A program made the position numbers and the translations under genes. 5,420 bases of DNA from Rhizobiaceae bacterium (GTDB taxonomy: Bacteria; Pseudomonadota; Alphaproteobacteria; Rhizobiales; Rhizobiaceae). Below the pieces are notes generated by a model. It saw only the letters and a list, made by a program, of their open reading frames with translations, ran no database searches and was not told where the DNA came from. Location of the stretch: positions 1 through 5,420 of the forward strand of contig SCRB01000440.1 of NCBI GenBank assembly GCA_004299545.1, given 5' to 3'. Every line of letters starts with the position of its first letter. Positions within the stretch are counted from its first letter, which is position 1. Below, piece by piece: positions 1-5,288 of this stretch.

Positions 1-111
1 TGCGGTCGCCATACTGGCGGCCGCAGCTATGGCAATGGCCGCCACGCGCCAGAACGTCAGTTTACGGCGCAGATGGCGGCGGTCGATGAATTCGTCGGCT
101 CTTGAGGGCAT
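1..111 (-). CDS. sppA: N-terminus of probable signal peptide peptidase SppA (partial, cut by window edge)
   Basis: The minus strand encodes 37 codons from an ATG at 111 to the left edge with no stop. An in-frame TAA at 135-133 and the lack of another ATG, GTG or TTG between them point to the ATG at 111. The peptide has a short polar head, a basic patch (DRRHLRRKLTFWRV, residues 10-23) and then an alanine-rich hydrophobic run from about residue 24. This is a positive-inside signal anchor. The RRxLRRKLTFWR pattern followed by a membrane anchor is what I remember of rhizobial SppA, the serine/lysine membrane protease that degrades cleaved signal peptides; that identification is from memory and the catalytic domain lies outside the window. 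Any other single-anchor inner-membrane protein is possible. No clear Shine-Dalgarno precedes the ATG; a repeat (120-167) begins nine bases upstream. The gene is divergent from lptC. Confidence 0.6.
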   Translation of the reverse strand, partial: MPSRADEFIDRRHLRRKLTFWRVAAIAIAAAASMATA

Positions 112-119
112 CGGATTGA

Positions 120-167
120 GGGTCAGGACCTGTTAATCTCGTATGAGGGGCGAAGGTGATCGAAATG
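120..167. repeat. Left copy of a dispersed direct repeat (GGGTCAGGACC ... TTAAT ... GATCGAAATG)
   Basis: Three blocks occur in order: GGGTCAGGACC (120-130), TTAAT (133-137) and GATCGAAATG (158-167). The same three blocks, in the same order and orientation, occur at 5259-5288. The left copy has 20 bases between TTAAT and GATCGAAATG where the right copy has 2, a difference of 18. The first block is near-palindromic (GGTC-AG-GACC). I infer a dispersed intergenic repeat or the end of a small mobile element; no transposase is adjacent. Confidence 0.55.
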
Positions 168-263
168 TCCACCATTTTCAGCTCCCTCGTGTGGAAATTA
201 CGGGACGAGCGACTCGATCGGGCAAGAGCGGCGCCAGCTTCGCCGCATAGGCACGGGACGCGA

Positions 264-332
264 CCGGAATGCAAGCATATTGAAATTCCGGCAAGAGAAA
301 ATATCTCTTACCCGCAGCAAATTCCGGAATTT
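264..332. repeat. Cluster of palindromic CCGGAAT/ATTCCGG motifs with an internal hairpin
   Basis: CCGGAAT at 264-270 is an inverted match to ATTCCGG at 285-291. GAAATTCCGG at 282-291 is a perfect 10-base inverted match to CCGGAATTTC at 324-333. AAATTCCGG also occurs as a direct repeat at 283-291 and 319-327, and AAATTCCGGAATTT at 319-332 is a perfect 14-base palindrome. Between the arms sits a 6-bp hairpin, AAGAGA-AAATA-TCTCTT (293-309). The arrangement could be a multi-site operator for a dimeric regulator acting on sppA, lptC or both, or an element folded in RNA. Which one is not decidable from sequence alone. Confidence 0.5.
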
Positions 333-428
333 CGGCCTCATAAATGACCCGAATGTCAGGATGATGCCGCAAAGTCGAGCAAAATTAACGGCTTCGTGCA
401 AGGATTGTTGTCGCCGCCGCCTTTTTTC

Positions 429-458
429 TTTGCCGATTTCAGGGCGGTGTCGCTATCA
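429..458 (+). promoter_or_regulatory. Weak candidate sigma-70 promoter for lptC
   Basis: TTTGCC at 429-434 and CTATCA at 453-458 are 18 bases apart and each matches the rhizobial housekeeping consensus (CTTGAC, about 17 bases, CTATAT) at four of six positions. Transcription would begin near 465, so the leader would open with the hairpin at 464-493. This is a pattern match only. A perfect TATAAT at 513-518 is an alternative -10 but lacks a recognisable -35 at the proper distance. Confidence 0.25.
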
Positions 459-463
459 AACGA

Positions 464-506
464 GGCGGGATCGTTTATAGTTACGATTTCGCCCGCGTCA
501 GCGGGC
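464..506 (+). other. Two overlapping, mutually exclusive hairpins in the lptC leader
   Basis: GGCGGGATCGT (464-474) pairs with ACGATTTCGCC (483-493) as an 11-bp RNA stem with two G-U pairs and an 8-base loop. GCCCGC (491-496) pairs perfectly with GCGGGC (501-506) over a 4-base loop. Bases 491-493 belong to both stems, so the two cannot both form in full. The second stem is followed by TTGT rather than a long T run, so it is at best a poor terminator. A regulatory role is inference; the base pairing is seen directly. Confidence 0.35.
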
Positions 507-546
507 TTGTGGTATAATGTTTGTCAGGCACGACAGTCGGGCGTAT

Positions 547-1257
547 ATGGCGATTGCCGAACAAGAATTGCCGAAAAGGCAGGAGAAAAGCCGATCGTCT
601 GAGGACGGAAGCAAGGGCGGCCTGGCCGATGCCGTGCGGCGTGCGCGGCGGCATTCGGTGCTGGTGCGCGCCCTTAAATTCCTGCTCCCCGCGGCAGCCA
701 TCCTGATCGCGCTTTTCTTCTTCGCCTATTCCTATGTTTTCACGCCGGCGCAAATCTCGGTCGATCTCTTCAATACCGGCTTCAAGGACGGAAAGCTGAT
801 CATGGCCGATCCGAAGCTGGAAGGGTTCACCCGCAACAACAGGCCCTACAGGGTGCATGCGGCCCAGGCCATCCAGAGCATGTCCGATCCCGACCGGATC
901 GAACTCAAGAAAATCACCGGCCGCCTCCCCATCTCCGACGGCAACTGGGCGGATGTGACGGCCGACGAGGGGTTCTATAACAGGGACAAGAATACGCTCG
1001 ACATCAAGAGCAAGATGATTGTAACCACCACCAACGGAATGACGGCGAAACTCGCATCGGCGTTCGTGGAGATGAAGAACGGCACGATGAAGACGCCGGA
1101 CCCCGTCGACATCACGATGAACACGACGCACATCACGGCGGGTTCGATGGACATCGAAGACCGTGGCAACGTGCTTGTCTTCAACCGGAACGTGAAACTC
1201 GTTATGATACCCCAGGGCAAGAAGACCGCGGGCGGAGGGACAAATGAGAATGAATAG
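547..1257 (+). CDS. lptC: LptC, inner-membrane component of the lipopolysaccharide transport bridge
   Basis: LptC receives lipopolysaccharide from the LptB2FG extractor and passes it to periplasmic LptA. The 236-residue protein has a cytoplasmic basic segment (residues 1-43, with RRARRH at 31-36), one membrane helix (about 44-64) and a periplasmic beta-strand domain (about 68-225). The domain contains typical OstA/LptC phrases such as GFYNRDKNTLDI and the late ITAGSMDIEDRGNVLVFNRN stretch. It is longer than the roughly 190 residues of E. coli LptC, mostly at the N-terminus, as is usual in rhizobia. I chose ATG 547 because its MAIAEQELP start looks natural; ATG 517 in the same frame would add ten residues and overlaps a TATAAT at 513-518. 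Neither start has a strong Shine-Dalgarno. The end overlaps lptA by 14 bases, indicating an operon with coupled translation. Confidence 0.88.
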   Translation: MAIAEQELPKRQEKSRSSEDGSKGGLADAVRRARRHSVLVRALKFLLPAAAILIALFFFAYSYVFTPAQISVDLFNTGFKDGKLIMADPKLEGFTRNNRPYRVHAAQAIQSMSDPDRIELKKITGRLPISDGNWADVTADEGFYNRDKNTLDIKSKMIVTTTNGMTAKLASAFVEMKNGTMKTPDPVDITMNTTHITAGSMDIEDRGNVLVFNRNVKLVMIPQGKKTAGGGTNENE

Positions 1258-1948
1258 TGGCCTGGGTGCGTCCGCCATCGTGCCGGCGCTTCTTCTCGCT
1301 CCGGCACTGCTGCTCGGAAGCATCGTCGTGCAGCCGGCTCTCGCCCAAGGGAATACGTCCACGTCGGCAACGACGACCAACGGGCCGAAATTGTCCAATG
1401 ACAAGCCGATCCATATCGAAAGCGACAAGCTCGAGGTCCACCAGAACCAGAACGAGGCGATTTTTACCGGGAATGTGAACGTCGTTCAGGGGGACACGCT
1501 TCTCAAGGCCGGCCGCATGGTGGTCTATTATGTCAAGTCCAAGCCCGGTGATGCCAAACCTGGCGACACCAAGGACGCGAAAGCCAAGGATGGCAAGGAC
1601 GCGGCATCGAATTCCACCGCGAAAAGCGATGTCGGCGCAGGCGGCATTGCGCTCGGGGGTGCGTCGGACATCGACCACATCGAGGTCGACGGCAAGGTTT
1701 ACGTCAGGTCGCAGGACCAGCAGGCAACCGGCGACAAGGGGACCTTCGACATGAAGACGCAGATCCTGACCCTTTCGGGCGACAAGGTCGTCCTGACACA
1801 AGGGCAGAATGTGGTTGTCGGCTGCAAGCTCGTCGCCAATCTGAAAACCGGCCAGTCGAAGGTGGATGGATGCGGCGGCAATGGCGCGAGCACTCCCGGC
1901 CGCGTCAAGATGCTGCTGGCGCCTTCCAAGAAAAACGGCTCGGAGTAG
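1244..1948 (+). CDS. lptA: LptA, periplasmic lipopolysaccharide-transport bridge protein
   Basis: LptA polymerises head to tail into the beta-jellyroll bridge that carries lipopolysaccharide across the periplasm between LptC and LptD. The 234-residue product has a signal peptide with a hydrophobic core at about 11-29 and an AxA cleavage site (ALA 32-34, then QGN). The OstA domain begins near residue 54 (PIHIESDKLEVHQNQNEAIF) and carries the FTGNVNVVQGDTLLKAGRM strand pair. A charged Lys/Asp/Gly/Pro-rich insertion lies at about 97-128 between strands, making the protein longer than E. coli LptA (185). Two cysteines (194 and 210) remain in the mature protein and could form a disulfide. GGAGGG at 1234-1239 sits four bases before ATG 1244, supporting this start; ATG 1250, two codons on, is a possible alternative. 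It is tightly linked to lptC and lptB. Confidence 0.9.
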   Translation: MRMNSGLGASAIVPALLLAPALLLGSIVVQPALAQGNTSTSATTTNGPKLSNDKPIHIESDKLEVHQNQNEAIFTGNVNVVQGDTLLKAGRMVVYYVKSKPGDAKPGDTKDAKAKDGKDAASNSTAKSDVGAGGIALGGASDIDHIEVDGKVYVRSQDQQATGDKGTFDMKTQILTLSGDKVVLTQGQNVVVGCKLVANLKTGQSKVDGCGGNGASTPGRVKMLLAPSKKNGSE

Positions 1949-1952
1949 CCGC

Positions 1953-2756
1953 TTGACCGCGCAAACGCAGTTCGCCGAAGCCACCGATCATGCCGCCGCC
2001 GCCTCCCTCGGACAGATCGACCGGGAGAAGCTGAAAGGGACGCTGATCGCGCGCGGCCTGACGAAAAGCTACAAGGGACGGCAGGTCGTCAGCGGCGTTT
2101 CGCTCGGCGTGCGCTCGGGCGAGGCGGTCGGGCTGCTCGGTCCGAACGGCGCCGGAAAGACCACCTGCTTCTACATGGTGACGGGCCTTGTGCCGGTGGA
2201 CAAGGGCACGATCGAGATCGACGGCTACGATGTCAGCACCATGCCGATGTACCGGCGCGCCAGGCTCGGGATCGGCTATCTTCCCCAGGAAGCTTCCATC
2301 TTCCGGGGCCTGACCGTCGAGGCCAACATTCGCGCCGTGCTGGAGGTGGTCGAGAAGAACAGGCGCGAACGCGAACGCAAGCTCGATCAGCTGCTCGACG
2401 AATTCCACATCTCGCACCTGCGCAAATCCTCTTCCCTGTCGCTCTCGGGTGGCGAGCGGCGGCGCCTCGAAATCGCCCGCTCGCTGGCGACCAATCCGAA
2501 ATTCATGCTGCTCGACGAGCCTTTCGCCGGCATCGACCCGATTGCCGTGTTCGACATTCAACAATTGGTGCGGCAATTGACCAGCCGAAACATCGGCGTC
2601 CTCGTCACGGATCACAATGTCCGCGAGACGCTTGGCCTCGTCGACCGGGCCTACATCCTTCATGCCGGGAAGGTGCTGACACATGGCAGGCCGGCCGAGA
2701 TCGTCGGCAATGCCGATGTCCGGCGCCTTTACCTCGGAGAAGGCTTCACGCTGTAG
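1953..2756 (+). CDS. lptB: LptB, cytoplasmic ATPase of the lipopolysaccharide ABC transporter
   Basis: LptB dimerises under LptF and LptG and hydrolyses ATP to extract lipopolysaccharide from the inner membrane. The 267-residue protein has every nucleotide-binding motif: Walker A GPNGAGKT (63-70), Q-loop in YLPQEAS (Q112), signature LSGGE (164-168), Walker B MLLDEP (185-190) and H-loop in VTDHN (H221). The phrase LPQEASIFRGLTVEANI is characteristic of LptB among ABC ATPases. An N-terminal extension of about 28 residues precedes the domain. I chose TTG 1953 because GGAG (1942-1945) lies seven bases upstream and the gene then starts four bases after the lptA stop. An ATG at 1866 in the same frame would put 29 unlikely residues inside lptA and has no matching binding site. 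No in-frame ATG lies between the TTG and the ATP-binding domain. The partner genes lptF and lptG are not in this window. Confidence 0.95.
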   Translation: MTAQTQFAEATDHAAAASLGQIDREKLKGTLIARGLTKSYKGRQVVSGVSLGVRSGEAVGLLGPNGAGKTTCFYMVTGLVPVDKGTIEIDGYDVSTMPMYRRARLGIGYLPQEASIFRGLTVEANIRAVLEVVEKNRRERERKLDQLLDEFHISHLRKSSSLSLSGGERRRLEIARSLATNPKFMLLDEPFAGIDPIAVFDIQQLVRQLTSRNIGVLVTDHNVRETLGLVDRAYILHAGKVLTHGRPAEIVGNADVRRLYLGEGFTL

Positions 2757-2823
2757 CCGCCTGAAGTCCGTCCAATCGAGCGCAGCCCATAACGGTGCGG
2801 TAATGAAACCGCGCTATCGTTTC

Positions 2824-2852
2824 TTGACAAGCAAAAGCCGGGCCATTTTCAT
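2824..2852 (+). promoter_or_regulatory. Candidate sigma-70 promoter for rpoN
   Basis: A perfect TTGACA (2824-2829) is followed after 17 bases by TTTCAT (2847-2852), which matches TATAAT at four of six positions. Initiation would fall near 2860, leaving a leader of about 58 bases before the rpoN TTG. The proposed -10 lies inside the left arm of the inverted repeat at 2842-2870, so a protein bound to that repeat would block it. Function is inferred. Confidence 0.4.
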
Positions 2853-2870
2853 GAAAGGCATGAAAATGGC
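2842..2870. repeat. Perfect 11-bp inverted repeat between lptB and rpoN
   Basis: GCCATTTTCAT (2842-2852) is exactly inverted as ATGAAAATGGC (2860-2870) around a 7-base loop, GAAAGGC. The downstream sequence is GCCCGAAGAC, with no T run, so it is not a typical intrinsic terminator. It starts 85 bases after lptB and ends 47 bases before rpoN. It may be an operator, given its overlap with the putative -10, or an RNA hairpin in an lptB-rpoN transcript that stabilises or partially stops it. Confidence 0.6.
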
Positions 2871-2917
2871 GCCCGAAGACGGCGACCGGGCTGGACGCGG
2901 ACAAAGAGGAAACGGGT

Positions 2918-4438
2918 TTGGGGCTTTCGGCCAAGCTTCTGCTGCGCCAGTCGCAATCGCTGGTGATGACGCCACAGCTCATGCAGTCGATCCGGCTGCT
3001 GCAAATGGCCCATCTCGAGCTCGAGCATTTCATCGATGAGGAAATCGAGCGCAATCCGCTGCTCGAACGGTCACGGGCGGGGGAGGACGCTGCGCTTGCC
3101 GGCGTGTCCGCTGATTCCACGCCGGCAGAAAGCGAATGGCAGGAGAAGGAGCCGGAATGGAGTGCCCGCTCGATTTCCGAACGGCTCGACACCTCGCTGG
3201 AGAACCTCTTTCCCGACGACCCCGGCACGCATGACGAGGTCGGCCCGACGCTTGCCGCCCAATGGAAATCCGCGGCTGTTTCGGCCGGAGCCCGTTCCGG
3301 TCCGTCCGGCGGGTTCGACCCCGACGAACTCGCGGCTGGCCGGAAGACGCTGCGCGATCATCTTGCCGGAGAGATCGCCTTCGCCTTCAAGACGCCCTTG
3401 AAGCGGGCCATCGCGTGGGATCTCGCCGATAGCCTCGACGACAATGGCTATCTGCGGGCCGAACTTTGCGAAAGCGCCGAGAGGCTGGGCGTCGAGGAAA
3501 GCGAGGTGGCGGCGGTGCTCGCCATCTGCCAGACCTTCGATCCTCCGGGGATTTTCGCGCGAAGCCTGAGCGAATGCCTCGCGCTCCAGTTGCGTCGCCG
3601 TGACCGGCTCGACCCCGCCATGAAGGTCTTGCTTGGGGAGCTCGATCTCCTGGCCAAGAGGGATTTCCAGGCGCTCAGGCGGTACTGCGGCGTCGATCAG
3701 GACGATCTTATCGACATGATGGCGGAAATCCGCTCCCTCGATCCGAAACCGGGAGCGGCGTTCACCAGCGCCACATCGGACCTCGTGGTTCCCGACGTCG
3801 TCGTCCGGCCGGCGCACGACGGAAGCTGGCAGGTCGAGCTTAATCCCGAAACGCTGCCGCGTGTCCTCATCGACCGGACCTACTACGCGCAGATAAGCGC
3901 CCACGCCAGGAATCAGGGCGAGAAGGATTTCCTCGCCGAATGCCTGCAGAACGCCAACTGGCTGACGCGAAGCCTCGATCAAAGGGCCAGGACCATCCTC
4001 AAGGTGGCATCCGAAATCGTCCGGCAGCAGGATGGCTTCCTAGCCCATGGCGTGCGTTACCTCAGGCCTCTCAACCTGAAGGCTGTGGCGGAGGCGGCCG
4101 GCCTGCATGAATCGACCGTCAGCCGCGTCACCGCAAATAAATACATGCTTACCCCTCGCGGCACCTTCGAACTGCGCTATTTCTTCACTGTGGCTATCGC
4201 CTCGGCCGAGGGTGGGGATGCACACTCGTCGGAAGCCGTGCGCGACCGCATCCGGCAACTAATCGGCGAAGAGAAACCCGCGGAAATCCTGTCGGATGAC
4301 ACGATCGTGGCCATGCTGCGCCAAAGCGGCGTCGATATTGCCCGGCGCACGGTTGCCAAGTACCGCGAAGGAATGAATATCCCCTCTTCCGTGCAGCGGC
4401 GACGCGAAAAGCGGGCACTCGCTTCCGTGGGGCGCTGA
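2918..4438 (+). CDS. rpoN: RNA polymerase sigma-54 factor RpoN
   Basis: Sigma-54 directs RNA polymerase to -24/-12 promoters and needs AAA+ activators to open DNA; in rhizobia it serves nitrogen assimilation, dicarboxylate transport and often nitrogen fixation. The 506-residue product has the full layout. Region I is glutamine- and leucine-rich (1-50, RQSQSLVMTPQLMQSIRLLQ). Region II is a variable acidic linker (about 51-135). The core-binding domain (about 135-330) includes FDPPGIFARSLSECL (207-221). The helix-turn-helix (about 386-406, LKAVAEAAGLHESTVSRVT) is followed by the RpoN box ARRTVAKYRE (475-484), which matches the family signature exactly. TTG 2918 is chosen because AGAGGA (2905-2910) lies seven bases upstream, the family's N-terminus begins here, and an in-frame stop at 2861-2863 leaves no upstream ATG. 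Confidence 0.97.
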   Translation: MGLSAKLLLRQSQSLVMTPQLMQSIRLLQMAHLELEHFIDEEIERNPLLERSRAGEDAALAGVSADSTPAESEWQEKEPEWSARSISERLDTSLENLFPDDPGTHDEVGPTLAAQWKSAAVSAGARSGPSGGFDPDELAAGRKTLRDHLAGEIAFAFKTPLKRAIAWDLADSLDDNGYLRAELCESAERLGVEESEVAAVLAICQTFDPPGIFARSLSECLALQLRRRDRLDPAMKVLLGELDLLAKRDFQALRRYCGVDQDDLIDMMAEIRSLDPKPGAAFTSATSDLVVPDVVVRPAHDGSWQVELNPETLPRVLIDRTYYAQISAHARNQGEKDFLAECLQNANWLTRSLDQRARTILKVASEIVRQQDGFLAHGVRYLRPLNLKAVAEAAGLHESTVSRVTANKYMLTPRGTFELRYFFTVAIASAEGGDAHSSEAVRDRIRQLIGEEKPAEILSDDTIVAMLRQSGVDIARRTVAKYREGMNIPSSVQRRREKRALASVGR

Positions 4439-4674
4439 GCCGTTTTTCGAAATGCGATCGCCAGACCGCGGCTGCCCTTTGATTGACATCCGTGACCAAG
4501 ATGGCTAGAAGCCGGCCCGCATGAGACGGGGGTCGATGCCTGAGTTCGTCATGCGCTCAGCCGCAAACCGGATTAAGTCGCGATAACGGTGTCTTTGGCG
4601 CCGCAAGCCTTGTTTGCTTTGCCCACGGGTATAAACTCGACGCAACAGGGAACAAACGAGAGGTCGGATTTCCG
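4439..4674. other. Intergenic leader between rpoN and hpf
   Basis: This 236-base gap holds a good promoter candidate (4482-4510) and about 157 bases of predicted hpf leader. No strong terminator follows rpoN; the palindrome GCGATCGC (4454-4461) has no T run. A short imperfect dyad, CTGAG (4540-4544) with CTCAG (4555-4559), is present. TATAAA at 4630-4635 is a second possible -10 but has no well-spaced -35. Tiny open frames here lack ribosome binding sites. I see no convincing small RNA, though the long leader could hold one. Confidence 0.5.
4482..4510 (+). promoter_or_regulatory. Candidate sigma-70 promoter for hpf
   Basis: ATTGAC (4482-4487; TTGACA at 4483-4488) and CTAGAA (4505-4510) are 17 bases apart. 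They match the rhizobial housekeeping consensus CTTGAC-N17-CTATAT at five and four of six positions. Start of transcription is expected near 4518. This would let hpf be expressed apart from rpoN. Confidence 0.45.
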
Positions 4675-5259
4675 ATGAACTTGCGCATCTCTGGAAAGCA
4701 ATTGGATATCGGTGACGCGTTCAGGACGCGTATCGAGGAGCGGGTCGGGGATACGGTCGAGAAATATTTCGATGGCGGCTTTTCCGGCCATGTCGTGGTG
4801 GAAAAGACCGGCTCGCGTTTTTCGGCGGACTGCATGATCCATCTGGATACTGGCATGTCCCTGCACGCGGCGGGACAGGCGCAGGATCCCGTGGCGGCCT
4901 TCGAGGCGGCCGCAGAACGCATCGACAAAAGGCTTCGACGCTACAAGCGGAGGCTGAAATCGCACAAAGCGGCTGGCAGCGGTGCAGACACCGACATCGC
5001 CTACACGATCATGGCGCCGATCGCCGAGGACGACGATGAAGAGATCCCCGACGATTTCGCCCCTGCCGTCGTCGCCGAATCGACCGTGGTGCTCAAGACC
5101 ATGACGGTCGCCTCCGCCGTTATCGAACTCGATGCGTGCGACAGCCCTGTCGTCGTCTTCCGCAACGCCGGTAGCGAGCAGGTCAACATCGTCTATCGCC
5201 GGCAGGATGGAAACATCGGCTGGATCGACCCCGCAGCGGCAACAATGCGCCAGGGCTAG
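4675..5259 (+). CDS. hpf: Long-form ribosome hibernation promoting factor (HPF/RaiA family)
   Basis: Long HPF binds the decoding region of the 30S subunit and pairs two 70S ribosomes into inactive 100S dimers in stationary phase or starvation. The 194-residue protein has the N-terminal S30AE fold (1-98), starting MNLRISGKQLDIGDAFRTRI and ending in a basic helix (KRLRRYKRRLK, 85-95) that would contact 16S rRNA. An acidic, flexible linker (about 99-135, with EDDDEEIPDD) follows. The C-terminal dimerisation domain (about 136-187) has VVLKTMTVASAVIELDACDSP and NIVYRRQDGNIGWIDP. Length and two-domain structure separate it from the short HPF and YfiA of E. coli. GAGAGG (4658-4663) is 11 bases before ATG 4675, slightly far but acceptable. 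It follows rpoN in the usual proteobacterial order. The stop codon TAG is immediately joined to the right repeat copy. Confidence 0.95.
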   Translation: MNLRISGKQLDIGDAFRTRIEERVGDTVEKYFDGGFSGHVVVEKTGSRFSADCMIHLDTGMSLHAAGQAQDPVAAFEAAAERIDKRLRRYKRRLKSHKAAGSGADTDIAYTIMAPIAEDDDEEIPDDFAPAVVAESTVVLKTMTVASAVIELDACDSPVVVFRNAGSEQVNIVYRRQDGNIGWIDPAAATMRQG

Positions 5260-5288
5260 GGTCAGGACCCATTAATATGATCGAAATG
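5259..5288. repeat. Right copy of the dispersed direct repeat, abutting the hpf stop
   Basis: GGGTCAGGACC (5259-5269), TTAAT (5272-5276) and GATCGAAATG (5279-5288) match the three blocks of the copy at 120-167. Here the first block extends to the full dyad GGGTC-AG-GACCC (5259-5270). Its first G is the last base of the hpf stop codon. The shared identity ends about here; bases after 5288 do not resemble those after 167. Confidence 0.55.

Larger units (their letters stand above)
112..546. other. Divergent intergenic region between sppA and lptC
   Basis: These 435 bases separate the leftward sppA start from the lptC start chosen here. Short overlapping open frames exist on both strands at 156-401, but none has a good ribosome binding site or a recognisable product, so I treat it as non-coding. 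It contains the left repeat copy (120-167), a palindrome cluster (264-332), a T-rich stretch near 422-431, a weak promoter candidate (429-458) and two overlapping hairpins (464-506). It is locally richer in A+T than the flanking genes, especially at 280-335, as expected for a regulatory region serving two divergent genes. No tRNA or other recognisable RNA gene is visible. Confidence 0.6.

Noticed and set aside
513..518. Perfect TATAAT before lptC as the main promoter
   Set aside because: No -35-like hexamer lies 16-18 bases upstream; that position is occupied by the GC hairpin (CGCCCG). Kept only as an alternative.
481..1428. Long minus-strand open frame of 315 codons opposite lptC
   Set aside because: It is antisense to a clearly recognisable lptC and lptA start, has no family resemblance, and is expected from high GC content on the third codon position.
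1866..1952. Upstream ATG start for lptB inside lptA
   Set aside because: It adds 29 low-quality residues fully overlapping lptA; the TTG at 1953 has a well-placed GGAG and fits the lptA stop.
1202..2684. Two long minus-strand open frames (1202-1984 and 1905-2684) opposite lptA and lptB
   Set aside because: They lie antisense to genes with complete motifs and signal peptide; their sequences show no coherent fold or motif.
2683..3039. Plus-strand open frame spanning the lptB end and rpoN start
   Set aside because: It overlaps both real genes in a different frame and looks like a high-GC shadow frame.
3071..3982. Minus-strand open frame of 303 codons opposite rpoN
   Set aside because: Shadow of the rpoN frame, which has a full domain layout and an exact RpoN box.
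4521..4586. 21-codon open frame in the hpf leader
   Set aside because: No ribosome binding site and no recognisable peptide; such short frames are common by chance.
4596..4612. Sigma-54 type -24/-12 promoter before hpf (TTGGC ... TTG)
   Set aside because: The GG at 4597-4598 does not have a GC at the required distance; the best TTG is three bases too far.
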